This document shows positions 25,330 to 36,249 of a stretch of 64,000 bases of DNA, piece after piece (within the stretch, counting starts at the first letter, position 1; each line of letters opens with the position of its first letter). The notes beneath the pieces were generated by a model that was not told the DNA's origin, searched no databases, and was given only the letters and a program-made list of their open reading frames with translations. Position numbers and translations under genes: made by a program. Location: positions 370,268-434,267 of the forward strand of contig NW_025899960.1 in NCBI RefSeq assembly GCF_022539505.1. The letters run 5' to 3'. The stretch is from Lolium rigidum (lineage: Eukaryota > Streptophyta > Magnoliopsida > Poales > Poaceae).

Positions 25330-25874
25330 AGTTCTCAAAAAATTCCAGAAAATTTACACAAAGTTTTTACGCATGAAAAGGGGCAGAGAGGCACCTGGGG
25401 CAGCCTAGGGGGACCCACCGGCTGACCACACCATGTGGTGGCGCGGGGGGCACCCTGGGCGCGCCAAGGCCAGGTGTGGGCTCATCTGGACCTCCACTTT
25501 GCTCTCTCCCCTGCCATTTCACTCTCTCACCGAAAAAAACACTCCACCATTGTTTGAACCCGTGTTCTTGCTGTTCTTGCTCGCAAATTTTCGATTTCCT
25601 TGCCCAGCCCATATTTCCCGCTGAAATTTGAAGCATTTGCTCTCCAGTATGTGACTCCTCCGATTATCCAAGTAGAATTTTATTTAGTGGAGTATTTCTT
25701 GAGTATTTTGCTGCTGTAGATGACATGTTAAGTGAGCTTGCATGCTTGTATTATGCTTAGATAAGTTGATTTGATGCATGTGTAGTTCTCTTATAAGTCC
25801 CTATAGTGTTCTCCTTCATTTGTTTGTCTTAAAATCATTTTTATGAGGTTTGCTAAAAAAATCAGAGAAGAAGG
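25330..25874 (+). other. GC-rich spacer before ORF2 of element D
   Basis: In otherwise AT-rich interior, 25375-25625 is GC-rich and resembles in layout the promoter/leader part of this element's own LTR (30240-30560): an ATG-poor AT stretch, a GC block rich in CCTGG and GGCGCG, then a pyrimidine-rich leader. An internal promoter for ORF2 is possible. No protein is recognised. Confidence 0.4.
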
Positions 25875-27001
25875 ATGGACAACCACACCTATGGAGAAAT
25901 CTTTGAGAGAGAAGCTCCAAGGTTAAGGAGGTCTTCAAGATAATCTACTCAATTTAGGCAACCCTATAATGAAGATCTTATTGCACCAAGCATTGGTGAA
26001 GTAGATGATGGAAATGCATATTCATCCACTTTCTCTTGCACTAACTTTATGAGAGATGCATGGATCTATGATGATTTCTTTCTCCTTGTTAGCAGGGTTG
26101 GGTTAACTACATACATGAATGACGAGAGTGACCAATATGCTTTGCTCACTAAGATTTTTGTTGAGAGTTTTGCTTTTAATAACTCTATGTTCAGGCCAAC
26201 TGTTTCATTTAAAATCTATAATAAGCCTACTACTATGTACTTGTCAAAATTTTGTGGCATTCTAGGTATTGAGATGATCGGAACATCGAAAAGGATCAAA
26301 GACATTCCTGCTGATTTGTTGGAACTCTACCGAGGGGTGACGAATGATGATGACCGCAGTGCCCAGCCTGCCAAGATAAGGAACATTTAACTCCCAGCTA
26401 TTAGATACTTTACTTATTACGTACCTTGCTACTAGTATCCTTGTTAGGGAAAACACTAGTAATATTTCTCATTGTCATTTGGCTTTTCTAGCTACTACAG
26501 TCGATAACAGTACTAAGTATAACCTTGGTGCTCTTATTGCTCGTCGCTTAGCTGCTAGAGGACCCATCTATGGAGAAATTATTGCTGCACGTATTATAGC
26601 TGCTTTGGATATTCATGTTGATCCCAATGATGTATTGTTGGCACCACAGAGACGATCTTACTACCATGAAAACCCATCAATTTTTTACCACTGGCTCTTG
26701 TGCAGGAAGTTTGGTTTATAGAATGTTATTTACTGATGGAGATGAACGGGAAGTTCCCCTGCCACAACCTAGTTTGTTTAGTATTCACAAGATGCCATGG
26801 TCGCGCTTCAAGGAGGAGCTGGATGAACACCTGCGCTTGCTTGGATTTTATGAGCAGCACCAGGAGGAGACGCCCACCGATGACTACGTCGTGCATTACA
26901 CCGGGGCATCCTCGAGTTCATATCCGGACGAAGGTGCTTCTTCGTTATATTATGGAGGTGCCACTTCTTGCCCCCCCTCCCCGGGATTGATCTCCACTTA
27001 G
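25875..27001 (+). pseudogene. Second ORF of element D, function unknown, broken
   Basis: The most likely start is ATG 25875 (MDNHTYGEIFERE). The frame is broken by a TAA near 25941 and another at 26388-26390, and shifts near 26460 and 26690. Recognisable blocks are MRDAWIYDDFFLLVSRVGL, KYNLGALIARRLAARGPIYG and MPWSRFKEELDEHLRLLGF, ending in a Ser/Tyr-rich acidic tail at 27001. It lies where an envelope-like or ATHILA ORF1-like reading frame sits in some plant gypsy elements, but I cannot assign it to a family from sequence alone. It is followed by CTAAGCTTGGGGGGAGG. Confidence 0.6.
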
Positions 27002-30000
27002 GCCAAAAGCCTAAGCTTGGGGGGAGGTATACCAACATCTCACTCATCTATATAGCATATTTCGTCGGTACTTTGTATATCCATGTTTCGCTTTCTTTTA
27101 TTCTTGTTTAGTTTATTTCTATTATTTCTCTTTTGCTGAATCTTGGAAGTGCTTACTAATGTAATAACCTCTCTTTATCATATTTATTTCTTTTTTATAC
27201 CAAGGATAGCCTCAAATAGGAAGGAGCTAAGAATTGGAGAAGTTGCTGTCCAAAAACAGATTCTATGTTGTCATCATGAAAATTCGTATTCCCAGCCAAA
27301 CCGGAATTTTGAGTTGCCAATTTTTGATCATACGCCCCAGGTTGTTATCTAACTTTTGTTAGTTGAGCACTTTTCGATTTGAGCTACAGAATATTTTTTT
27401 TAAAAAATCGATCTTTGCCTGCTGTTCTAGGTTGGCAGATTTCTGCCATTTTTTGCATTTGTGTGTCTATGTTAGTTTCTTTCTTTTTGTTGTTCTTGAT
27501 TTTGCTTCTACTTCCAAAACACAAAAAAACAAAAAACAAAATTGTTGTTTCTATTCATTTGCTTCTTTAGTTGTTTTATTTTCTTGTTATGGTTTGCTAT
27601 TCGAAAATCCAATTTTTTTTTTTTGCTTTGTGTGTTGATTCAAAATTGAAAATCCAAAAATATTTGTTGTTCTTCTTTTGTTTTGTAAAGTTTTCTGCAG
27701 AGTTCAGTAGTCCCCCTTTACTTCATTGGAGCTTGGTTATCATTTCATATTATTCAAGCCACAAGTGAAGAACAATAATAACGACCTACGGCGATTCGAG
27801 ATGTGGTGAGAGGCTGGTATGAACTCTATTTGTTTTCGTTTTTGTACATATACTCATTCATGTGGATATGCTTAGTTTGTTCGTGTAAGGTGTATGTTAT
27901 TTAATGATGCTTAGTAGTTCTTGCTCTCTTATGATTGGTTCCAATTTACTAATAGTAAGTAACATGTCATATAGATATTTGCTTGCATTGCTTTATTCAT
28001 ATAATAGTATGACATTGTGGTATCTTCCTCTGAATGTTTCATTTTCGACTTGGCACATGCTCACGCACACTGTTCAAAAAATCGGCCGAGATACCGATTT
28101 ATCAGCCGATTTATCGTGAATCGGGTGGTAACCGATAAGATTTCATCATATCGGCTAATTTATCGTTGCACCGATATTTCAGCCGATTTTCCGTCTGAGG
28201 GCCGATATTTCGCACGATTTTCACTCTAGTGACAGATATTTCGGCTGATTGTCCGTGAAATTTCACTGAAATTTTGTATGGCAGTCGTTATTTTCTTCCT
28301 ATGGTCTTGTATAACTGTGCATTAGCTCAAAATTTTCATTTTGATTGATTCAAATGCAAATAATCAAGGTAGTACTTCTGCTTAATGCTCCAATATTATT
28401 TTTACATAGCATATTATACAAAATTGAGTGCTGCAAATTAGAATATACAAAAAATTAAGCTGATAAATGGGCAACCGATAAAATCGATTAATCGGACGAT
28501 AAGCGATTAATCTTCATTTTGAGGCTGGCCGATAAGTTAAGATTAACGATTTCTTGAACATTGCTCACGCATGCATATGACTAAACAAAAGTCAATTAAG
28601 TCTTGATGATTTATTTTGCCTCAGAGTTCTTGTATTACTTTTATGCTTGTATTAATTTTGTTCTGTCGCGAGCATGATTATGACAGTTACTCCTTTCTGG
28701 ATTGTCGCTTCCCAGTCTATTTACGCTCTACTCGTGCATCCAACTACTAAAAGCCAAAGTTTGCCAATTGTTTCCAGCATATCTACCTACTAGAATCATT
28801 ACTATTCCAAGTATATTCATCATCTTTTTATTCATCTTCCAAATTAAATTTTGTCATGAGAAAATTAGTTAGTAAAGCTCTCACGAACTTGATGGCACAT
28901 TTACTTTCTTGCACTTAATAAACTTGAGCCATTATGAATATCTTATATAGAGCTTACAATTTGTAAGTTGTGAGTTAGCACAACCATGCTTTCATGGGGC
29001 ACGCTTTCAACATTGAACTTATTCTTATTTAGTTGATATCATGTTCTTTTGTTTATGGATGACTATCGATGCGAAATAACATGGAAACTTGTAAGTCCAT
29101 GGAGCTTGTATATGTGTTAGAAAAACGTTGGGCTGCTAACCTAAGCCATGCATCATTCAGGGTGGAAGTTTACAACATTCCATAGTGAGCATTATATGAA
29201 CCATCTTCAATAAAAAGCTATACTCATAGTAAATAAAAAGATTGTTGAGATGCTCATTGTCTATTTGTCTTGTCATTTTGGTGTGGGATTGCACTTATAT
29301 GAAAGAGTACTTCCATATCATGGGGCAAGAGGTACCCCTGCTGCATTCTTAATGATACATGTATACGTACAATGACAAGAACTCATTTGGGAACTAAATT
29401 GAGTAGCATGAGGTGTAGGTACTTGTATTCAAGGGGCATGAGATTTTCAACTTATGATTTTTCAAGCATATAACTCATTTTTTGCCCTCACATTAACTTT
29501 AAGCATTCAAGATGCTTATAATAGGGGCAATGAGTGGTCAAAGCTATAAGTACCATACTTTTTGGGAGATTTATAAAACTTGTTAATCATACTTCCTTCT
29601 TCGAAGGACCTATCTTTTACCTTTTATGTTGAGTCACCATCCTTTCTTTGAGCACCTTCTCGAAAGCATAGCTGTCATTCTTAGTGCAACATGTTTGTCC
29701 TGGAATACAATTAATTGTGGTATAACTGTGATGCTTGTATCTTTTGATATTTTTTACTTCTAGTCTTCTCTTGAACTTCAGAGGTGCCTTGGCATTTATG
29801 TTTTTCTCCACAAATAAGGGCAAGCGAGATACCACTTTATCATATCATATTATGAACATTGCAATCTTGTGGATACTTATGTTTCATGTTGCTTATTATT
29901 GTGTTGGTATCTTTTCATAGCTTGCATGACTATTGAGTAGCTTTAGTTGCATACTTCTTACTATGAATTTCCTGAGTACTTGATCATATAGTGAGAATAT

Positions 30001-30100
30001 AGACATCATATGAAGCAAATATGTTCGTGAAAGTTTCTTTATCGCACTTAGTTGTCACTGAATTGATTGAGGACAAGCAATAAGCTAAACTTGGGGAAGT
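27002..30100 (+). repeat. Non-coding 3' interior of element D
   Basis: 3.1 kb without coding potential. Parts (for example 29120-29170) are recognisably related to the 3' interiors of A, B and X. It ends at polypurine tract AACTTGGGGAAGT. A MITE is nested at 28068-28562. Confidence 0.75.
28068..28562. mobile_element. Non-autonomous DNA transposon (MITE) with 9-bp target duplication
   Basis: 495 bp with imperfect terminal inverted repeats (TGTTCAAAAAATCG at left; the right end read inverted is TGTTCAAGAAATCG), flanked by GCTCACGCA at 28059-28067 and 28563-28571. A 9-bp duplication suggests a Mutator-type element; a hAT type (8 bp) cannot be excluded. The interior is dominated by short degenerate CCGAT/ATCGG motifs. 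No coding frame. Confidence 0.75.
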
Positions 30101-31497
30101 TGATACGTCCAAAACGTATCTACTTTTCCGAACACTTTTGCTATTGTTTGCCATCTAATTTGTGTGTTTTGAATACAACTAACATGGACTAACGTTGTTT
30201 TTAGCAGAATTGCTCTGGTGTCTCGTTTTTGTGCAGAAATCCAATTTTCAGGAAAATTCCCGGAAAATATCTCAAAATCCATATTTCACCCGAAGACTCA
30301 CGAAGCAAAAAGATGATACGGAGAAGAGCCACGAGGGGGCCAGACCTGGCCTAGGCGCGGGCCAGGCTAGGCCGCGCCTAGGGGTGGTCTGACCACCTCG
30401 GCCACCCCCTCAGCCTCTCCTTCGCACTATATAAAGCCCCTGACCTGAAAACCACGGGGGGGTCGACGTTTTTTCAGAAAGAGTTCCGTTGCTCCGCCGC
30501 CACCAGAAACCCCAAACTGGGGACCAGAAACTCCGTCCTGGCACCCTGCCAGGACGGGGAGTTGGAGGAGATCATCGCCATCGCCATCACCGACGTGTCT
30601 CCATCAACCATCCATGATTCTCCCATCCATGTGTGAGTAATTCCCTGTTGTAGGGTGTAGGGGATGGTAGGGATTGGATGAGATTGTTCATGTAATAGCT
30701 ATAAGATTGTTATGGGCATAGTGCCTAGTATCCGTTGTTAGTATTTATGACATTGTTGCAACTTGTTGTGCGTAATGCTTGTCACTTTGGGCCCGAGTGC
30801 CATGATCTCAGATCTAAACATGTTATTGATTCATGAGGATAATTGTTGTTTTAGATCATACCTGCAAGTTGTATACACATATTGTTGTCTGGAACCCGAG
30901 GCCCCAAAGTGACAACAATTGGAATAACCCGAGGGGATGGCTACGATGTGAGGATCACGTGTGTTCACGGAGTGTTAATGCTTTGCTCTGGTACTCTATT
31001 AAAAGGAGTACCTTAATTACCAGTAGTTTCCCTTGAGGCCCCGCTGCAACGGGCTGGTAGGACAAAAGATGTCGTGCAAGTTTCTCATTGCGAGCACGCA
31101 CGACTAAGTAGGAACACATGCCTATGGTTACTTTATACTAGGATTCTTTTATCATTATACCTGCAAATGCCCACGTCTTGCTATTATATGAATTCTCTTA
31201 TCCATGCAGTGCCCGTTAATCCATCTTTGTGCCTACATTATTTTAATCATGTTGTCTACTGCAATCATCGCTACTGCTATTTTTATTTCATTACTGATGT
31301 TACTTTACTACTGCCACTGCTATAAAACGGTTACCACTGATAAACTATTGCGAGCAAGTCTATTTCCAGTGCATCTGAATTGACAATTCAGTTGTTAAAT
31401 CTTATAAATATTCTTTGGCCCCCTTCTGTCGAATCAATAAATTTGGGTTTTACTTTCCTCGAAGACTGTTGCGATCCCCTGTACTTGTGGGTCATCA
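30101..31497 (+). repeat. 3' LTR of gypsy D
   Basis: 1397 bp, from TGATACGTCCAAAACGTATC to CTTGTGGGTCATCA. A TATA box (TATATAAAG) is at 30428-30436, followed by a GC-rich leader. Its 30653-31497 segment matches 21541-22389. Confidence 0.9.
30428..30436 (+). promoter_or_regulatory. TATA box of LTR D
   Basis: TATATAAAG, followed within about 50 bp by a transcribed-looking leader. This is a canonical LTR promoter position. Confidence 0.6.
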
Positions 31498-31973
31498 ATG
31501 TGCTTCATCATCTCCCCAAGTGGCAATTGAGGGACGAAGAAACGACACCCAAAAAAGCTGCAATGATTGCGCTGGACGATACCGAGGATGAGAAGGAGGA
31601 CCGGGATAATGACAAGCCGGAGGTAAACAAGAAGGCCAAAGAGAGGCAGAAGCTTGAGGGGGAGGCAACATTGTTGAGGGACAAGTTTGATCAAATGATA
31701 AGGTTGAAGGAGGTGATAGCCGCCAAAACTTTAGAGACCAAACTTGTCATCACCGAGAAGAAAAAAGAGGCGAGTCTTGCCAAGGTTGAAGCCAACCGAG
31801 AGGAAGCAAGGAACAAGTTCAAGTTGGAGATGAGGATCAACGTGAAGAAGACCAAAACAATGAAGCAACTACTGGCCGAAGAGAGGGAGATCATGATGAT
31901 GAACATGAAGAACATGAATGAGCAACAAATGGAGTGGTGGAAGGAGTCCTCGGTGGAGATCATGGAGAGGTGA
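31498..31973 (+). pseudogene. Harbinger ORF1-like protein, C-terminal fragment
   Basis: About 158 residues, highly charged and helical. It has the block NKKAKERQKLEGE followed by a long Lys/Glu-rich coiled region and a Met-rich end (stop at 31973). This pattern (KKAKE motif then a charged helix) is typical of the Myb/NAM-associated accessory protein of plant PIF/Harbinger transposons. The N-terminal SANT/Myb part is missing because element D interrupts the gene. Confidence 0.55.
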
Positions 31974-32374
31974 AAACTAGCTCGTGAAGGGGCAAGTGGA
32001 GGTGGTGGCGATGTAGGTCACGACGGTCCGACCTCCGTTTGACGCCGTAGGTGAGAGAAGATGGTGAGGAGACTGAGCAACTTTATGCCATGAACTATGA
32101 ACTATTTGCTATGATTGTGGCATTTGATGTAAACTTTGAATTATGCATGCGTTTGATAGTTTGATCGTACCTAATTCTGTGATAAATCATGTCTTTACGG
32201 GTTCGGAAGCCGCTGTCGCGGAACAGAGCCTTTTTGGTTTACGGGTCTGTATAACAGTTTTGATTTACGGGCTCTGTTCTGCGCCAGCAATTTTCCAACC
32301 CGTAAACACGAGTTCGATAAACTGAACTCGAATTTTTTCAGTTCGCGTGTTTACGGACTCTGCTAGAGATGCTA
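31498..32374 (+). mobile_element. PIF/Harbinger remnant H1 (3' end)
   Basis: Element D is inserted at its left side. It contains the C-terminal part of an ORF1-type protein (31498-31973) and about 400 bp of terminal sequence. It ends near 32374 in TCTGCTAGAGATGCT, the inverted form of the common Harbinger end AGCATCTCTAGCAGA. A TAA follows, fitting a 3-bp target site. The transposase half is not in the window. Confidence 0.6.
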
Positions 32375-32534
32375 TAAGCTTGTAAATGTCGTGGACTGAA
32401 AAATTCCACTCTTTTCGGATAGCCACGACTGGATGTCTTTATCACCTCTACGTGAAGGTATAATTTTGAGGATCTCCTAAGCATCAATAGGCAAGATGCA
32501 TCGCTTGCTATGGGAGCTCAGGGTTTTGCCGTAA
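32375..32534. other. Short spacer between two Harbinger-type elements
   Basis: 160 bp of unassigned sequence between the end of H1 and the start of H2. No gene seen. Confidence 0.4.
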
Positions 32535-33371
32535 AAGCATCTCCAACGGGACAACGCAAAACGGATGTTAAAATCGATCGGCTACGTCTATTTGACTCGG
32601 CTCACGGATACCGAAATCCTCAAACGCAAAGCTTATCATTTGCGTTGCCAAGCTTATCGGTTTGCGTCGCCAAGCTTGTCCGTTTGCGTCCGGGAGCAGC
32701 CCCATCAGCCCGACGCATTTTGTCCGATGAGATCGGCCATGTGCTCTATTTAAATTCATCTCAAAAAAAAGTAGTGCAATATTTTGAAATAAATTTAGCA
32801 TAGAAACTGCGAAAAAACATGTTTAAACTAATTTTTTAAACTAATAAACCCTTCTTGCTCGTCACATCCTCAGAAGAGCTTGTCGCGTCTGACGCATATG
32901 ATGAGCTTGTGTCTCCCTCCGACGAGTCGTCCTTGGTGTCTTCCTCGTTGTTGGTGCACGCCGGCTGCGCCTTCGCTCGGACCCTTGCCTCCTTCATTGC
33001 CGCCGCCTCCTATGCCGCCTCATCAGCCGTTTTCACATGGCCTCTTCGTCCTCGTCCTTGCCATCGTCGGTGACGATGACCCCCTCCTCCTCTTGGCCGT
33101 CCCTCGGTGGGGAGATAGAGCTGCTCGGCGTGGCAGTTCTATTCCACCAATGTCGCCAGCCCATCAGCTTCCCCTCGCTATCGAAGTCCAATGGCAAAGA
33201 GATGTTACTCATGGCGTCGTTAGTCATAGAGATGAATTGTGGCGGACGGTTGGAGATCCGGATGCGCAAACGTAGGGGTCTTATTGAGCGAGAATTGATG
33301 ACAACACAGAAATCGAAGAGGGCTACGATTGCTTTTCCGCAACGGTTTGCATCGCTCCGTTGGAGATGACC
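32535..33371 (-). mobile_element. Non-autonomous PIF/Harbinger element H2 with coding-like cargo
   Basis: 837 bp. Left end AAGCATCTCCAACGGGACAA; the right end read inverted is GGTCATCTCCAACGGAGCGA. Flanking TAA is present at 32532-32534 and 33372-33374. No transposase. The minus strand from about 33310 to 32860 carries a gene-like acidic stretch (start MTNDAMSNISLPLDFD, then an Asp/Glu-rich tail, Ala-rich and Ser/Asp-rich blocks in shifted frames), possibly captured or internal coding sequence. The right third is GC-rich. Confidence 0.7.
32629..32693. repeat. Three tandem 21-22 bp repeats inside H2
   Basis: Units at 32629-32649, 32650-32671 and 32672-32693, each starting AAGCTT and containing TTTGCGT. 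Subterminal tandem motifs of this kind are common in DNA transposons as transposase-binding sites (inference). Confidence 0.65.
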
Positions 33372-33499
33372 TAAGAAATTCTTAGAATCCAACTGTCTCT
33401 CCACACACAATTTTCTGACCACCACCAAACCGAGCACACTAATCCTTTCTCCAGCAACTCCAAACCATGGGCAATCGCTGTCCAAGCTGATGAAGGATT

Positions 33500-34321
33500 A
33501 CCGGTGAACAAGTGAGCCCTGCGCACCCGTACTGTGGCGCAGGGGCTGCCGACACATGCTTGGGTGCATGATCTATCGGCGAGTCTTTCGGTCCCGGCGT
33601 TGGTCCAATATCTCAATCTTTGGAACGTGCTCTCCATTGTGCACTTGGTGGAGGGCATGGCCGACTCGTTCACATGGATATGGACTACTTCGAAAGAGTT
33701 CTCCACGAAGTCTGCATACTTGGTCTTTTTTGAGGGGCGTAGTTTATGGGCATGGCACGACCCGATTTGGAAATACAAGGCTCCTCTCAAATTCAAACTA
33801 TTTGTGTGGAAAGTGGCGTGGGACCGTTGCTGGACGGGAGAACGAAGGCTTCGTCATGGATTGACTAACGATGATTCTTGCATCTTCTGCTTGCAACACT
33901 CAGAGACTATTGACCATCTTCTCCTCCAGTGTCCTCTCTCCCGAATCATCTGGTTCGAAGTCCTGAAGGGCTTGGACCGCACCTCACTTTTCTCGACCAA
34001 TGTGGATGGCCTCCTCGAGTGGTGGCCGTGTGTGCTTGAGTCCTGGCCGACCAAGCTGAAGCCTCAAGCGCGCTCCCTCTTCTTGTTGGTTCTTAGGTCG
34101 ATTTGGATTGAGCGAAGCAATAGGATCTCCAGGAACAAATTTAGGTCGGAGGCTCTTCTTCTCGACGCGATTGTCGAGGAAGCGGATAGGTGGAAACTTG
34201 TGGGATTTTTGTGAGGAGTTTCTTTTTCTTCTTTGGCTTTGGAAAGCTAAGTGTGGAGTTTGTATTTGGTTCTTCCTCTATCTATAAAAAACGTGCTTTC
34301 TCGCGCGTTCCTGAAAAAAAA
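33500..34321 (+). mobile_element. 5'-truncated LINE (L1-type) 3' end
   Basis: Carries the C-terminal reverse-transcriptase-associated region, stop at 34214, a short 3' UTR with the AACGTGCTTTCTCGCGCG motif typical of plant LINE tails, and an A-run at about 34313-34321. The 5' boundary is not sharply visible. Confidence 0.8.
33534..34214 (+). pseudogene. LINE ORF2 C-terminus with zf-RVT domain
   Basis: 226 residues uninterrupted: a Trp-rich entry (FTWIWTTSKEFSTKSAYL), then PLKFKLFVWKVAWDRCWTG, then the zinc-finger-like zf-RVT block C-x2-C...H...C (CIFCLQHSETIDHLLLQC) and an RNase-H-proximal tail. The RT catalytic domain and endonuclease are missing, so it is non-functional. The open frame suggests a fairly recent insertion. 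Confidence 0.8.
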
Positions 34322-34704
34322 ATACTTGCCTTTCAGAACTCTTGCCTAGCTGAGAGATCTTGGTGGAAACTCTCATATCAGAGACACCCATACCTCCTTG
34401 TGGCTTAGTACAAATCAATTTATTAACCTTTATATTAGGATTCTTTGTCTGCTTTTGTTTTGTTTCTAGCAGCAAATCTAATTTTCTAAGTTGCTTTTAT
34501 ATTATTTGAAACATTTGGAAATCAAATCTAAAATTCATCGCCAAGCGAGATGTATTATTTAAAATTTTAGTATAGGTGGTTACTTCAACGATGGAAATCA
34601 TCTACTAAAATGATTTAAATATATATCTTTGCGAAAATTGACATTATCAAAAATTAACATTCTCAGTCACTAAATATGGTACAATAAGAATTGTCTGAAA
34701 CAGG
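34322..34704. other. Ancestral upstream flank of CASTOR with an old LINE scrap
   Basis: AT-rich and mostly featureless. The minus strand near 34345-34436 encodes CTKPQGGMGVSDM, which resembles the LINE motif C-x-PK-x2-GGLGV-x-D. It ends in the target duplication ACAGG (34700-34704) of the copia element. Before that insertion this sequence adjoined the CASTOR promoter. Confidence 0.45.
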
Positions 34705-35695
34705 TGTTGAATATATAAGCAAATATCCATATGAAATAATCCGTGTAAGTAATTGATAAATCATGACTACGAAAATAACAAATAAACTAATCATGCAGAC
34801 TAGTAAGGTAGATGAACAGATCACATCTAAACAAGATAAACTGATCGCATCTAGCACACAAACTAGAAGAAGAAACTCTAACAGAAACTGAAAGAGAAAC
34901 GACAAGATCACATACTTTGCAACAGCGTCGTTGTCGCCCATGTTGAGGTTGCCGAAGAAGTCGCTGAGATCCGGGAAGAAGTTGTCGGTGTGGAGGAACT
35001 CGTCGTCCGATGATGACGTCGTGATGCCAGTAGTCACGCCAGAGCGCTCCCCAAAAAACCTAATTGCCCCTCACCCGTACAGGTTCACGAGAGGCAGGGT
35101 TCCGGAGGCCTACTGTCCCGGCAGTCGGTGCACGCCGATGGACGGGATGAGGAAGACGAAGGCGGCGGCGCAATGAACTGGAAACAGGTAGTCGCGTATG
35201 CGTCTTGTCTCCGCGGCTAGGGTTGCACAGGGTCTTATATAGTGCGGTTCGGGAAGGTCGTGGGGCGCAGCCCACGTCCGAGTCGGCACAGCCACGATCC
35301 AGAAAAACCGGAAGGCAAAACGGCCGAGTAACGCGTCCGTTAATGACTCAAAATTGATTACACAATTAATTTCCCAAACAGCAAAAAGATAAGCTCGGCT
35401 CGGCGAGATTCCCGCAACCCGCGTCGGGACGTGACGTGACGTGACGTGACGAGGCGTGGCGAGGCGAGGCGGGCGGCGGAGGAGGAGGAGTGCGCGAGGG
35501 CTCTCTCTCTTCTCACTCACTTACTAGGACTAGAACAGCCCACCTTATATACCACTCCAACTCCCTCCCAACTAGCAATGTGGGACTAAACTTCAGCCCC
35601 ACTAGTGCTGCCACTGATTATTGGAATGGGCCATGTGAGTTTTAGAATTTGATAATGGGCCATTGGCCAAAGGCCAAATGCCCAAAATTCCAGCA
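34705..35695 (-). repeat. 3' LTR of the copia element (991 bp, uninterrupted)
   Basis: On the minus strand it starts TGCTGG at 35695 and ends TTCAACA at 34705. A TATA box lies at 35234-35241 (minus). It retains blocks that are deleted in the other LTR: about 34889-35005, 35065-35140 and the GTGAC repeat near 35430-35455. It preserves the three empty sites for the insertions in the right LTR. Confidence 0.92.
35234..35241 (-). promoter_or_regulatory. TATA box of the copia 3' LTR
   Basis: Minus strand ACTATATAAGACC. The same box is in the right LTR at 40565-40572. Confidence 0.6.
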
Positions 35696-36249
35696 ATACC
35701 CCACAAACTCTCATTGGCACTCATCAATAAGTTTTCAGAACATTGTTTTATATACCGGTATGTCGTGGAGACTGTTAAGTTGAACTTCCACTTAAAGCTT
35801 CATATTACACTAGATTGCAACTTAGATAGTGGACTATGCCTTGAACTACAAGTTTTCTGCGTACTAGCTTCATACAAAACCTAGACCGATACTAGGCTGC
35901 CGCGAGGCTTCCTCGCGGTTTGGAGCTTATACGTCATACTCCAGGGCCTTTCATGAGTTTACTAGAGAGCATCCAACTCTCATAGATTGCAACGTTTAAC
36001 AATCAGACTCATATAGGTGTGTTCTTCGAAAGATGTTCTGCAGGACAACATCTCTGCTAAAATAAGCCACTTAGGACACATTAGGATAATTATCAACCTG
36101 CCATGCAGATTAGGAGAGTATTGCATCTTACGGAGTGGTAAAATTGCTATAGGGATATATACTCTCCTCCCAGCTGACCAACAGCTTGTCTCCCAGCTCT
36201 AATTCACGGGATCTCCGATCACATAAAGTGGGTTACCACCGTGGGCAGC
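35696..36249 (-). other. copia 3' non-coding region and polypurine tract
   Basis: 554 bp between the end of RNase H and the 3' LTR. The purine-rich tract AGAGTTTGTGGGGTAT (minus strand) abuts the LTR at 35696. No gene. Confidence 0.7.

Larger units (their letters stand above)
21541..31497 (+). mobile_element. Ty3/gypsy LTR retrotransposon D, non-autonomous, two ORF regions
   Basis: Plus-strand element: 3' part of the 5' LTR (21541-22389), tRNA-Asp primer site (22401-22418), broken gag-protease (22478-24988), a GC-rich spacer, a second broken ORF (25875-27001), 3.1 kb non-coding interior with a nested MITE, and a full 3' LTR (30101-31497). RT, RNase H and integrase are absent. The first 550 or so bases of its 5' LTR are displaced by gypsy B. 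The two LTR copies differ at several per cent of positions by eye, so it is older than B. It interrupts Harbinger remnant H1. Confidence 0.88.
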
